A stretch of DNA of 64,000 bases, taken from the NCBI GenBank assembly GCA_016169945.1, contig JADLSH010000217.1, positions 62,001-126,000 of the forward strand, given 5' to 3'. The notes below the pieces were generated by a model. It was not told the origin of the DNA. It was given only the letters and a program-made list of their open reading frames with translations, and searched no databases. The translations under genes and the position numbers were made by a program. Positions 1 through 12,555 of the stretch are shown piece after piece. How positions within the stretch are numbered: the stretch's first letter is position 1; every line of letters begins with the position of its first letter. The DNA is from Trachythela sp. YZ-2020. Its lineage: Eukaryota; Cnidaria; Anthozoa; Malacalcyonacea; Clavulariidae.

Positions 1-1599
1 TAAAAATTGTAACGCTAATCCACAAATTGTAACAGTGAGTGATTTTGTGTCAGCCACCCATATCTATAATATTAGAGTAAAAATGAGGAAAAAGTATTAA
101 ATTAGGAAAAATAGTATTCAATGTATAAGACCACCTTAATGTGACCGTCATGTTGATAAACCGAACATTGAACTTTAAATGCATTTTTCTCGAATAAGCA
201 TAAATTAGCGATTTCCATTATTGCGCGCAGGATATCTGAAGAGGTATTGAAGCTATCTTGATGAAATTTTCAGCATAGACTCATCATATCAAGCTCTAGG
301 AGTTGAACTAAAATAATTGAGTTATGCTGAATAGTTTTGAATTGGTGACAATTTCCATGCGAGTCGTCAAATGCCTTTCCAGTTTTTGACCTATAAAACT
401 GGTGATAATGTTTCAATGTTGATTGTTTTAGTTCAGCTCCTAGACAATGTTATTTGTTAGTAAATAAAAGTTGTTCCAGAATTTTATCATTAATGCTTAT
501 TTAGTTATTGTGTTTATAAAATTGTATGAATTTCACCACAGGGGGTGCTTTATCTCGGTAACCATGGCAACAGAATTCTGGACCAAAATATTGTTTTGGT
601 CAGAGTATCGAGCCAAACAAGATAGTAACAGATGAGTTTCATACTATTGAAACGTAGGTAGAGGACCCCCTTAAGAGAAATACGTACGATCTGGAAGAGC
701 TGCTGACCTGGAAGAGCTGCTGACCTGTATTTATGTAAATCTGTTTGAACGACTGGATAATGCCACAGAAATCGAATAATATGGTTCGCGGAGTCCATAA
801 ACTACACAGAGACTGAATATTGTGATCGTATTATTATTATAAATTTGCAATGCAATGCAACCTGGCAATCAAGTAATTAAATATAACAAGAAAGGTGAGA
901 TATTAAAGTTCTCCACAGTTATAACATACACCCAAATGTTCAAACCCAATGTTCAATCTTGTATAAAGTGCATGGAAAAAAGCATGATATCACTGGCATT
1001 AATATATCCACCATTGATTATTCCATATATAAACACACTGAAAGAATTTTCCAAATATTATTGCAAATGAATCAAAACATCAACAAAGTCTGAACCATCT
1101 AGGTGACAAGCTGCAAATGTGAACTATCATTGTGAACTTGTCTGAGTTTCTCCATGCCATATTGACATTGCCATTATAGTGTTATCGTCTGTACACAATT
1201 AACATAATGATTTTCCAGCCGTACTGCGAATAGTCAAATTATTTTACGCTGTGAACTTCAGCACCAGTACTAAATTGTATTGATTTCATATATTATAACA
1301 ATTTTGCCACAATTATTTACAAAAGATTATCAAAAGAACTAAATATTTAGTACAAATCCTGAAATCCATTCAAAGTTTGAAGATTTTGAACATTGTGACC
1401 CAATCTTTCAAATTTGGCCGCCATATTGATTACATTAACTAGCAGAGGCTACATTTATTTCGCTCTTCCCATCACTCCCTGCACGCTTACTTTTCCCTCA
1501 CTAGAAACTTCATGTAAGCCTGTGCGGAGGAGAGAGCTCACTATTCATAATTTAAACTAAAGAGTTACACTAAATGTAAAAAATAATATGCATGGTGCT
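1..1599. other. Unassigned AT-rich DNA
   Basis: No convincing gene, RNA or mobile-element end is visible. Open frames are short and without recognisable motifs. A 17-bp direct duplication (unit CTGGAAGAGCTGCTGAC) lies at about 690-725. The right edge is the approximate start of the LINE that follows. Confidence 0.5.
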
Positions 1600-4545
1600 A
1601 GGGTAGGAAGAAAAAAATTCTACTTAAACGGCAAAATTCGATATTTTGCTAATATTCGTAACACAGTATTCAAGGTCCAATACCTGTCCCTTGACAAATA
1701 AAATTGTGCGGCATTAAACCAAGGACGCCAGGGTGCATTGCTGCTTAACGGGTTAAATAAGATTGATGAACTTTCCGGTACCGTCTCTAATCTCCTTGCA
1801 GACATCGTAGTTATCACCGAAACGTGGCTCACTTCCAACATTGATAGCGCAGTGATAAACTTAAGTGGGTTCTCTATATTTAGGCGTGATCGAGAAGATG
1901 GTAGAAGAGGTGGAGGCGTGTGCGCTTACGTGAAAAACTGTCTACCTGTAGTCCATTTGAAAGATCTCTCGAACCCTGAATTTGAAGCCTTGTGGCTATT
2001 AATCAAACCAAGACGCCTACCACGTGGCATTAATTCAATCGTATTGGGAGCCATTTATCATCCGCCAAATAGTGACAATAGGGCTATGTTGGCTTATCTT
2101 ACCGAGTCCCTTGACCGCGCTCTAACAGCCAACCCAGGAGCTGCTATCATCATAACCGGCGACTTCAACCAATTCAAACACCGTCAACTGTGTAATTCGT
2201 TTTCCTTAAAACAGATTGTGAAGAAAGCTACTAGAGGATCAAACATTCTTGATAAAATATTCACAAACATTTCGAAATTTTACGACGTTCCTGAAGTTGT
2301 TCCTCCACTCGGATTCTCAGACCATAACTCAGTTTTACTAAATCCACTGAATCACCGTAGGAACTCATGGTCCTTCCGAATGGTTAGGGACGCGCGTCCC
2401 TTCAATCGGAGGTTAATCACTGAAGCCCTATCCAGCGTTAACTGGTCTCCAATGTATCATCTAGGCTCTTGTGACGAACAGTTCCAATACTTCTCTTCTC
2501 TTGTCGATGGTATTGTTGATAAATATCTCCCGCTGAAGCGTATCAAATCTGATAGCAGCGATAAGCCCTGGATTACTCCGGAGATAAAAAGATTAATATC
2601 GAAACGCCAAGTGACCTGGCGCAGAGGAAACAAGCCTATGTTTCGATTCTATAGGAACAAAATTAATAGCTTGTGTAGGCGTGCTCGCTCAAAGTATTAT
2701 ACGAACAATGTCGCTAATACCACTCAGTCGAATTCACGGAAGTAGTGGTCTGCTGTCAAAAATATCGCTGGCCTTGCCCCATCTAAAAACGTTTCCACAC
2801 TGGTGTACAACGGACAGCCCTATTCCGATTCGGCTCTAGATCTGGCCAACCTGTTTAACGACAAGTTCGTTGCCGTTGGGAATTCTCTGCCTTCGCTTGC
2901 TTGGACGCCCCTCGAAGTCGGTGATTTTCCTCCCGACTTTTACATTTCAGTCGACGACACCGAGAAAGCATTACAATCCGTCAAGTCCTTTTCAGCTGCA
3001 GGTCCTGACGAAATCACGTCTTGGTTCCTCCGTGAAAATTCCTCGTTATTATGTCGCCCATTAGCATCCATATTTAATGCCTCTATTCATGATGGTTATG
3101 TCCCATCCCTGTGGAAATCTGCAAATGTCATCCCTGCAGCAAAGTCTTCCCCTGCTCTGAATGTTGACTCTGATTTTCGACCGATATCGCTCACGCCCAT
3201 AGTGAGTAAGATTCTGGAGTCATTTCCATATAACTGGCTCTTGCAGTCAATCCGCGACCAAATTGATAAGCTCCAATTTGGCTCAATTAAAGGATCCAAC
3301 ACCACCATGGCGTTGATACACCTGCTCCATAAATGGTTTGAAGCGATGGACACACCTGGAGCCTGCCTACGGATATGCATGCTAGACTTTTCTAAAGCTT
3401 TCGACCGCATCGATTTCAACATTCTGATGCAGAAACTCATTAACATGCGTGTACACCCTATTCTAATTAATTGGATTGCCAACTTCCTTACTGACAGAAG
3501 TCAGAGAACAAGAATTGGCTCTAATTTCTCGAGTTGGAGAACTATCAACGGAGGTCCCCAAGGAACAAAACTGGGCCCCTTCCTCTTCCTCATCATGGTG
3601 AACGACTTGAACGTCTCCGACGATACGGTGAAATTTGTTGACGACACCACTATCTGGGAGATTGTCTTGAAGGGTCAAGAAGCCAACTCGGTCCTACCGT
3701 CTCAAATTACAGAATCTGCTAAATGGGTTTCTGAGAACAACATGAAACTGAACCCTACAAAAACAAAAGAAGTTCGTGTTGGGTTCTCTCCCCTTGATCT
3801 CGGGGCTCTTCCGCCGATCACCATTGACGGTCATGATATATCTGTGGTCCCGCATGCTAAATTACTTGGTGTCATGATCTCGAAAGATCTTAAATGGATC
3901 GAGCACGTTGACTATATCTGCAAGAAAGCTTCGAAGCGGTTGTATGCCTTACGATTACTTAAGAGATCCTCGATTCCAGGGTGCAAGTTAGTCCGGGTTT
4001 ATACTACCTGCGTTCGACCAATTTTAGAGTTTTCGTGCGAGGTATGGCACTATAGCTTGGCGCAATATTTGAGCGACGAGATCGAGAGTATTCAACGTAG
4101 AGCCCTTCGTATAATCTTCCCTGATCTCAAATATGAAGATGCGTTGGTATGTCACTGTTCTTGCGGAGAAAGACCATTTGCGAGAAATTTTTCGTTCAAA
4201 TGTGTGAAGAAACATCCCATAAACTCCATTCTCTCGTTCCCCCAAGACATAAAACTGGATATTCTCTACGTAATGATAATTGTCTTTCAATACCAAAGCA
4301 TAGGACAAGTAGGTTTGCTAATAGTTTTATTATGGCCGGTAGTAAGGCCTACAACTCTAGTTTTAAATAATAATTGTTTGGCTACATTTTTACCTAGAAC
4401 TATCATAATTAACAAGTGTAAATAAGGAGTGTTTGTAGACATTTTTACTCATATGCATGTAAACCAGTGTAATTCAGTTTTTAACTGCAAAATTGGTATC
4501 TTTTGAATAAATTGAATTGAACTATTAAATAAATTATTGACTTGC
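1600..4545 (+). mobile_element. Non-LTR retrotransposon (CR1/L2-like LINE), decayed
   Basis: The element carries an apurinic-type endonuclease followed by a reverse transcriptase in one broken frame. It ends in an AT-rich tail with TTGAATAAATTGAATTGAA at about 4500-4525, similar to the short-repeat tails of CR1/L2-type LINEs. No ORF1 is recognised, so the copy is probably 5' truncated near 1600. Both ends are approximate because no target duplication was found. Confidence 0.8.
1621..4370 (+). pseudogene. LINE endonuclease-reverse transcriptase, broken
   Basis: This frame would encode the pol protein that nicks DNA and copies the element RNA at the nick. The endonuclease half (1738-2742) shows VITETWL, GGGVCAYVKN, IITGDFNQF and FSDHNSVLL. 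The RT half (2803 onward) shows DFRPISLTPIVSK, LDFSKAFDRID, GGPQGTKLGP and the catalytic box FVDDTT, then KLLGVMISKDLKW. Visible breaks are a stop at 1699-1701, an in-frame TAG at 2743-2745 inside a K-W-S region, and a frameshift near 4150-4175. After that shift the true C-terminus (PPRHKTGYSLR) continues in frame 3 to about 4370. The copy cannot be active. Confidence 0.85.
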
Positions 4546-5036
4546 ATGTTCTTTTAAATAGAAGGCTGGGAAACAGGAACAAAAATATTTTATAAATGAT
4601 TTTGCCTGGTAGGACAAAGTGGGTTTTAGTTTATATGATATAGGTATATAGACCCCCAACTTTGTTTATATTTTCAGGCAGCTAAAGAAGCATGAGTGAA
4701 TTTTTTCAAATTTTGTACTCTCATGGGTATTTTGGCCTGCCAGAAAATATAAACACACTGTAGTTTAAAGGTCTGTAATGTGAATCTGATGGCAAAATAT
4801 TGTTTGATTCATCTCTATGGCAAAAGCTATATACCATTACTGCCCCACATCATGATCAAACAACTGTTCAGCAGTTAATTTAAAAAACAACAAATTTCAA
4901 GTTGCATTATTTCATCATGTTGAAATGCTTTAATACCTGATTTCAGTCATGTTTATAATCAAACCCAGACAAAAGAGTTGGTGATAGATGTGTACTTGAT
5001 GATCGGCATTTGATGAAGAAGCAGAACTTGCTGGAT
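4546..5036. other. Unassigned spacer
   Basis: I see no gene or repeat boundary here. Two short AT-rich copies of a motif around AAATATAAACA (about 4665 and 4745) are in opposite orientation and could be remains of a small inverted-repeat element, but this is weak. Confidence 0.3.
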
Positions 5037-5613
5037 TCAGTATGGTGGAAGGAGAATGGAGCTTCCTTCCTCACGTTTATTTTTCCTATCAAAAACTGTT
5101 TTAAAAAAATGCCACTGACTTTTAATATCTTCAATCGTACGACCACTTAGCATATCTAACAACTTGCTCAAAGTTACATCTCGCAAGTTACGGTCTTTGT
5201 ACTGCTCCATTTGGTAATCCCAAAGAAAGCTGTGCTCCTTGTAAAAATCAATAAGAATTTCGACCTGGTCATCCCATTCTTTTCCGTTTTTATCCTCAAT
5301 ACTTTTAACCATTTCGTCCTTTAAATACTCCATGTCTTTAAAAAATTTCCAATGGGATACAAAACCCTCATTTTCTCGCATTTGTTTGATTTCCCTTGTC
5401 ATGGAAGTTCGAAGACTGTGCAGTAATTTCTTGATTTCTTTGACTGACATCCTGAAACGATTTGCAAGGTTTGCGTACCTTTACCTTTTTTTGTTTATCT
5501 TTATAAATCGCCAATGAAGTATTCTATAACAATGGACAATCTTTGAGAGCTAATATTAACTCCTTCTTCACTGTATGATCTATGAGTCTACACGAGTCAT
5601 TTGCGAATTTGGT
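5037..5613 (-). pseudogene. Double-MADF domain protein, degraded
   Basis: On the minus strand the reading resembles two MADF (Myb/SANT-like DNA-binding) domains. The first begins near 5600 (KKELILALKDCPLL, then YKDKQKK) and continues as ANRFRMSVKEIKKLLHSLRT and HWKFFKDMEYL. The second is intact in 5450-5037: ILIDFYKEHSFLWDYQMEQY, RTIEDIKSQWHFFK. The first domain has a TAG where MADF domains usually carry Trp (about 5530) and a one-base shift near 5480. A splice acceptor (TTTCAG) just before 5450 is an alternative explanation for the shift. The hAT transposon at 5622-8284 inserted at the upstream edge, and a candidate ATG (8302-8304, minus) lies on its far side. MADF genes occur in hosts and in Harbinger-type transposons; I cannot tell which this is. 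Confidence 0.6.
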
Positions 5614-5621
5614 GTTTCTGG
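5614..5621. repeat. 8-bp target-site duplication, left
   Basis: GTTTCTGG immediately precedes the left inverted repeat of the hAT element. It is identical to 8285-8292 on the other side. Confidence 0.95.
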
Positions 5622-8284
5622 TAGGGATGGGCGATACCAGCTTTTTGTGTTCGATACGATACCGATACCGATACCACGAATTTTGGTCGATACCGATACC
5701 AAAATCGATACCGATACTTTAAATTTTTCACTGATTTTTTAATGTTTACATAACGTATAATACAAGTATAAAGAACATGTTAAATAACTTAAATGGTGGT
5801 CCATCATCTGCATAGTGCATATAACCTTTTTAATCTTAACATCAGTTTAACTTAACGATATCAAAGTGCACGTTCAATGTTTTCCTATTTAGTATTTAGC
5901 TGCATGTTTTTGTTCAAGAACAGCATCATGTCAACATTTTTTGCTTTCAGTCTGTTACGCCGAATAGATACAAGTTCACCTGCCTTAGAAAATAGTCTTT
6001 CTGATGGAACAGATGTACCTGGAACACACAAATACTTCTTTGCAAGTTGAGAGATCAGCTTAAAACGATTTTCGTTCATCTTCCACCAGATCAATGGATC
6101 TTCCATTCTCGGTAAAACCGCTTCTCGAAAGTATGCCTGTACTTCAGCTGCCGCTTTGCTGGTAACACTCGTTGTCGACTGTGAATCTACAACTTTTTTG
6201 TCGAAAATATCCCACAAACCAAGTTCCTTCTGCTCGTCATGGCTATTTTCATCTTGTACTTCAGCAGTAGTGGATTCTCCTGTCATTAAATCTTTGGCCT
6301 CCGTAATGACCCACTGTTCTCCTTGCCGTGCCGCCTCTCGATTAGAAAAAGCCATCTTCTTCATCCTTGGGTCCATCAATGTAGAAAGAGCAAGGAGATG
6401 GGCACGCTCTATAGCTGTGTATCTTCGACGCATTTGGGCACTCAATTCCGATCCTAGTGAAGTTTCTTCTTGGGAACCCGCTCCAGCAGACGTCAAGTAT
6501 TGAAGTGATCTTGCCAGTGGTATCGCCTTGGAAATAGACACATATTGGTCAGCAGAGACCTCCCGCGTAGCAGCTTCAAATGGCCGTAAAACTAACAGCG
6601 ATGCTTCTAGTAGCTTAATATCTGCAGCTGAAAGGCACAGATCATTGCGACTAGACAAGCAAAGGGCTGTTGTAATTGCCTGGTGTTGCTCAACAATTCG
6701 TTCAAGCATGTAAAATGTTGAGTTCCATCTTGTGTCTACCTCCTGGATTAGTTTATGATCTGGAAGTTTAAGTTGACATTGCACTTCCTTTAACTTCTCA
6801 GTGGCCTTTACGCTTTGGTGGAAATAAGTGACAATTTGCTTGCATCTTTTCTTCAAATCAGTAACGCTTGCAGCTGCTTTAATTGCTTCAGAAACAACAA
6901 GATTTAATGTGTGTGCAGAAGCAAGGAACATGTTTCCAACCAGTAATCTTTACAGCTGCAACCATGTTTGAAGCATTATCTGTAACAATGGCAACAACTT
7001 TGCTTGATATTTCCCAATTCTTTGCAACTTTCAAGAGAGCATCTGCAATATGCTGAGCAGTGTGGCTCAAGTCAAACTTAAAAGTCTCTAGGACCAATGA
7101 CCTTACCTCCCACGTAGCAGTAATGAAATGGCATGTAATGGTTATATAGCTCTCTGTTGTTCTGGATGTCCACAAGTCACTTGTGAGCTACGTGTGAAAC
7201 TTGAGCAATTTCCTTCTTGATTTCTTCTACTTGTTTTTTATATTCATCAGGCAACATTCGCATGACGGTCTTTCTGGAAGGCAGTTGGTACTTTGCGTCA
7301 AGCACATGTAAGAGAGATTGGAATCCTTCATCTTCTACCACAGATATAGGTTGCATATCTTTGACAATCATTTTGAAAACAGCTCCATCAATGCTTTTTC
7401 GTCTTGAAGATGTAGAGGAGTATTTGGCTTGTTGTATAAACGATTTTTCTATTGTGTTTTGCTTGAGAGTGACAGTTTTCTGCTTCTTCGCTCGTTCATT
7501 TTTCTTCTCATTTTCTTTTCTTTGTTTATCTGCTTCTTTAAACTGAATTGGGTGCTTAGACTTCAAGTGCTACAGACACAAAAGGAAAAGCAATAACTAT
7601 AGGAAAACTGAAACGCTTAATAAACTGGACAGTACTTTAAATATAACTAAGTATATAAATTACAGACAACGATACAACAGGCCATTTAATACAAATATTT
7701 CACAATATTTAAACTTTGCTGATTGCAAACACAATGTCATTGCATAAATTTGAGGTGCATTGTCATTTGTCATTCATGTAATATTTATTTTCGTTACAAT
7801 TATGGATTTTATATTGCTTAAAAATACCTTAAAAAGATTGCTAGTGTTCAATGAATGTTTAAAAGACTCCGAGCAAATATTGCATTGAGCTTTGTCATCT
7901 TCCTTTGATTGCTTTTTAAAATAATCCCACACTACACTCTTGATAAGAAGGGAACGCTTGCCAGCTGACTGTACACTGGTAGTAGGATTTTCGTCCCAAT
8001 TTTCATCATCTAAAAAACGCAAATCATTCTTCAAAACAGTGAAAAAAACCGGTCATTTGAAAGTTAAAAATTGCAAATTGTGAAAAAATAACATACCTGT
8101 ATCCATAACTCGTGACATATCATGAAAGACATGAAGTATTAATTGATTTTTTAAAAATACTGACCAAAAACACCGCAGGCTCAGGTATCGAATTACCGAT
8201 TCTTTTTTGCGAGTATCGAAAAATATCGATACTGTTTAAAGTATCGTTGGTATCGATACTTTGTATCAGTATCGCCCATCCCTA
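5622..8284 (-). mobile_element. hAT DNA transposon with transposase remnant
   Basis: Terminal inverted repeats TAGGGATGGGCGATAC are identical for 16 bp at both ends. They are flanked by perfect 8-bp target duplications, the hallmark of hAT elements. Both subterminal regions are packed with TATCGATACCGATAC-like repeats (5640-5720 and 8200-8270), probably transposase-binding sites. The element is 2663 bp with one internal minus-strand transposase gene. A short non-autonomous relative lies at 45994-46421. Confidence 0.95.
5885..8034 (-). pseudogene. hAT transposase (BED finger, RNase H-like core, hATC)
   Basis: The transposase would bind the element ends and catalyse cut-and-paste. Reading from 8034 downward, a BED zinc finger (SVVWDYF, CNIC, TSNLFK) is split by an intron with donor at 7827/7826 and acceptor at 7571/7570. 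The finger resumes at 7569 with HLKSKHP. Core segments follow: TSRTTESYITITCHF, VAIVTDNASNMV, AHTLNLVV, DTRWNSTFYMLERI. The C-terminal dimerisation region contains SVPSERLFSKAGELVS. Two one-base frameshifts (about 7186 and 6918) break the frame, so this copy is probably inactive. A possible first coding exon is 8097-8123, with a GTATGT donor. Confidence 0.85.
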
Positions 8285-8292
8285 GTTTCTGG
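8285..8292. repeat. 8-bp target-site duplication, right
   Basis: GTTTCTGG directly follows the right inverted repeat and matches 5614-5621 exactly. Confidence 0.95.
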
Positions 8293-8369
8293 ACTAGCAG
8301 CCATTTTATTTTTCTTGCGGAGAGTGTTGTGTATATGGAAACTAGTCGAGTTCTTATTGGCTGCTCAAC

Positions 8370-8625
8370 AAAAAAATTGCGAGACAAGTTGCAAGAGAGA
8401 TGTTACACTGTGCAATGCTTTAAAAATGCGTTGCAGCGTTGCCACAATCGTAGCGAAAAGTAGAACCTGATTCTACTTGCAACGCATCTTACAACAAAAC
8501 TGTTGCGAGACTTGATAATTGCGAAGCATGTTACTCCTTGCAATTTCGCGTGCAACTTGTGTCACAACAAAATTGCGAGACAAGTTGCAAGACAAGTTGC
8601 ATAGTGTTCAGCGTCTCTATGACGT
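8370..8625. repeat. Dispersed-repeat segment with repeated GCGAGACAAGTTGC
   Basis: The motif TTGCGAGACAAGTTGCAAGA occurs at 8377-8396 and again at 8573-8592. Shorter degenerate and inverted versions (TTGCAACGCATC, GTTGCGAGACTTG, GTGCAACTTG) lie between. The pattern looks like a small inverted-repeat element or its remains. No target duplication was identified. Confidence 0.45.
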
Positions 8626-8866
8626 TTCAGGCTTGCGTAATACATGATCCGTTTTGTGTTGTGTGGTCGAGAAATTTATGAAAGTTAATGATCTATGAGC
8701 ACTGTAATGTTCAATTAATGCTCTTATTCGGTTAGTTAATATTTTAAACAATTCAGAGACAATAAAGTACACACAATGTTGTGGGAGAAGGGTTGTTGGG
8801 GAGAAATGCTCCGATTATACTTTAAACTGAGGCCAAAGTGTCACCCCACAGACTCATTGTTTAAAC

Positions 8867-9282
8867 TAATTAATATCCTCAGGGGGTAGTGGTCCCCATG
8901 TTGGACTCTAGTGTAATTAATGTCCTCAGGGGGTAGTGGTCCCCATGTTGGACTCTAGTGCAATTGATGTCCTCAGGGAGTATTGGTCCCCATGTTGGAC
9001 TCTAGTGTAATTGATGTCCTCAGGGGGTATTGGTCCCCATGTTGGACCCTGGTGCAATTAGTGTCCTCAGGGGGTATTGGTCCCCATGTTGGACTCTAAT
9101 GTAATTGATGTCCTCAGGGGGTATTGGTCCCCGTGTTGGACTCTGGTGCAATTAATGTCCTCAGGGGGTAGTGGTCCCCATGTTGGACTCTGGTGCAGTT
9201 AATGTCCTCAGGGGGTATTGGTCCCCATGTTGGACTCTAGTGCAATTAATGTCCTCAGGGGGTAATGGTCCCCATGTTGGAC
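8867..9282. repeat. 47-bp minisatellite, about 8.9 copies
   Basis: Nine consecutive units follow the pattern TAATTAATGTCCTCAGGGGG, TAGTGGTCCCCATGTTGGAC, TCTAGTG, with a strict 47-bp period. Substitutions are few (TAGTGG or TATTGG, CTCTAGTG or CCCTGGTG) and no unit-length change is seen. Each unit can pair GGGG with CCCC as a short hairpin. The last copy stops after TTGGAC. Confidence 0.95.
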
Positions 9283-10317
9283 ATGATCTACTTTAATCTA
9301 ATATTTTAACTGTATAGTACATCGATTTGTGAGTCTATGGGGTTGTGGGTGGGAGCACTCCATCCCCAAAAACCAAAATTTTTATTTTTACAAAACAGAC
9401 TTGCAAAGTCTTTATAGTATGCATTACAGAACATGGATATAAGTAACATAATAATTAACTAGGAACTCTCCATAATTCAGTTAACACTGCACCCATTGCA
9501 GTCCATGAGATTCTTGATAATGGCCCATCATATAGTATAACAAAACGCTATATACAGATTTTTATTTTTTATATATATAAACTATGATAAAGTGGTGCAA
9601 AATCATTGAAGGGTGGGATGGGTGGAATTTAAATCAAACTTTTTCGCCACAAAAGGTCCTTCGCTTTGGCTTGCAATTGACACAATGAGTCTTGTGACCC
9701 AAGCAGGAAGCATATACATACAAAACGGTGAGATCTGATTGGTCTATTTTCCCATGCACAAGAGAGAAAGTGTTTGACAATGGTTCATTGTTACTTGCCT
9801 GGCGCTTTACGCGTGTATGGTCACGCGTTTCAAAGGCTGACCTTTGTACCTGACCTGATGTAATTGAAGATAAACGGACTTTGCACAACTTTACTTTTTT
9901 ATCCGAACGCTTGTTTCATTAACTTAACTTTATAATGCCTATGGGCATGTATAAACTTGCTATAATAAATCATTGTCTTATTAAAATTGTTAATAATATT
10001 AATCGCTTTTATAATGACGCGATAGCTACATCTATACACAATGCATATTGCAATTCATATTCACTAAAAACCATTAAATGTCGTCTTTGTTTTGATGCTT
10101 ATTAATTGGCATACATTGCATGAATGCTGAAAAACGTTTTACGTAAAATTCTGTCGAAACATGTTTCAGTCCGTGAACTCTCCTTTATGTACCTATTCTA
10201 AACTATTGCTACACGAACATTTTTCTCGCAACATTCTAATTTTGAGCGTAACCAAACAAGAATCGGAGGCACAATTTGTCCTCTGGCGCGCGAAAATTCG
10301 TTTCAAGCAGAGTTTTA
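9283..10317. other. Unassigned spacer
   Basis: No supported gene. An AT-rich run (TTTTTATTTTTTATATATAT) sits at about 9560-9580. The open frame at 9634-9888 on the minus strand shows no recognisable domain. Confidence 0.35.
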
Positions 10318-10488
10318 TTGAATTTATTATTATTATTATTCAATAATGCACATTAAGTAGCTTTGACAGCTAAATTACAATGTGATTCACAATTACATAG
10401 ATAAGATATATGAATTAACAATTATAATTATTTGTATTCTAATCTATATTACAACGTTAAAAGGTAAATTACAGATATATACAGTATA

Positions 10489-11111
10489 TACCGGGTGGGG
10501 CAAAAAAAAGTACGACTGTTTGATGTAGTATAATTATTTAAAAACTAAAAGAGCTATTACACTTAAACAAGTTTCTTTGTATTCAGCGATGTCTAACTTA
10601 AATTTTGATATATGCCATGTGCATTTTCATGCAATATTGACTGAGATAGCTGCGTTTAAACTTGACTAAGCACTTTTGGAACTGTCGAGAATTAGCTAAA
10701 AACGGCCTATTAAACTAATTTGATAACCGTTACCATTTTATCGTAAGTATTATTTCAATGAAGTGAAGTTGAAGTTAGAAATGTTTCTTGAATAGATATG
10801 CTCTTTTATTCTAACATTTGGCCTTCTAACTTCAACTTCACTTAATTGAAACGAATACTTGCGTAAAATGCTAATGGTTATCAAATTATTTAATAGGCCA
10901 TTTGTAGCTAATTCTCGACACTTCCAAAACTGTTTACTAAAGTTTAAACGCAGCTATCTCGGTTAATATTGCATGAAAATGCACATGGCACATATCAAAA
11001 TTTAAGTTAGACATCGCTGAATGCAAAGCAGCTTGTTTAAGTGTAATAGTTCTTTTAATTTTTAAGTTATACTAAATCAAACAGTCGTACTTTTTTTTGC
11101 CCCACCCGGTA
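10489..11111. mobile_element. Fold-back MITE with about 290-bp inverted arms and TA flanks
   Basis: The ends read TACCGGGTGGGGCAAAAAAA and its complement, flanked by TA on both sides as in Tc1/mariner-type insertions. The arms stay complementary almost to the centre. For example GTGAAGTTGAAGTTAGAA (about 10760) pairs with TTCTAACTTCAACTTCAC (about 10825), leaving a loop of about 40 bp. No ORF is present. The same family supplies the arms at 33889-34117 and 41331-41518. Confidence 0.9.
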
Positions 11112-12555
11112 TAAAATATATATTAATAGTATTTAAGAAATTATTCGTAAAAGTTATTTTAAATCGTCTACTGCAAGGTTATATTTACGAATCGCATATA
11201 CTAGAGGACTATTTCTAAAACGTTCTGTTCTACATTTAAAATTGTAAATTTTATTTCCATCAAGTCTCGTGTTTCTCTCCCGTAATTGCCCAACGGTAGG
11301 CGGTAGCAAGCCATTAAGCTTATGCGAAGGTTCGTTCATGTCCTTTATCAATTTAATACACATAGTCTCCCTTCGACTTTCTAAGGATTTAATTTAATGG
11401 CACGCTTTTGAATTCTCTCTATATCTCTAGATTGTTCCTCTGTCAAACTCCCATGCCAAATTTGGGCTCCATATTCTACGACTGATCTGATTGTCGAAGT
11501 ATAAAATGTTTTCAAATCGTCTCGTGGAGCATTATATCCTTTCAGGATTTTTAAGAAGTATAGCCGCTTAGCTGCCTTTTTAACAATGTATTCAGTGTTT
11601 GTGTTCCATTTTAAATCATCATCTAACCATAATCCAAGTAGTTTATAAGAGTTTACTCTTTCAAGTATGCACTCATTTACTTGTGTTACAGGAATCACTG
11701 TTCTATCTTTACGAAAATCAATAATCATCACTTTGCATTTTTTTGGATTTAACTCCATTCTCTCGGTTTCCGCAAAGTTCTTAACTGAATTTATTTTTTG
11801 GGGTATATTCCCAATTTCATTACCAGAAACATGGTCATAAACATCCAATGCCTCACAGATCGTGGTATCGTCCATGAAGAGAATCGTATCCTCATCCACA
11901 ACGACATCATCATTTTCACTTTGCGCAACAGCCTCTTTTATAACACTAGGGAGCATATTTATTTTAACGACAAAAGCAATAGGTCCTAATTTACTGCCTT
12001 GTGGAACGCCTCCAGTGATTTTCACAAAATCAGATGCTTCCTTTCCAAACTGTGTGAAATGAGATCTCTCGTCCAAGTACGATGCACACCATTTAATCAG
12101 AGCAGGTCTTACGCCCATTTCTCGCATATTGTCTAACAATTTGTTGTGATCAATGAGGTCAAACGCCTTCCGGAAATCGAGAAAGACTATCCTGATCACT
12201 TTGTGCATTTCGTCCATTGATTTATGCCACTTATGTATTAAATTAACTAATGCGTTAATTGTCGATGATCGCGGTAAACCACCATACTGAGAGTCAGATA
12301 TTTTTCCTTCAGTATCTTCATACAGCCAACGAACAGCAAAACATTCTTGAACCTTTGCCAGGACACTAGTTAAGGCGATTGGTCTTAAGTCCTCAACATG
12401 CGTGCATGGTACAGATTTTGGGATTCCAGATACCTTATATTTCTTCCAAATCTCAGGGAAAATATTTGATTGAAAAGACTCATTAAAGATTTCGGTCAAA
12501 GGTATAGCAAAATGTTCAACGCCGAGCTTCAAAGTTTATTCTAGGCCTCCCATTC

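Noticed and set aside
8867..9282. Possible CRISPR array
   Set aside because: Units are contiguous with no unique spacers, and the context is a eukaryotic genome. It is a minisatellite.
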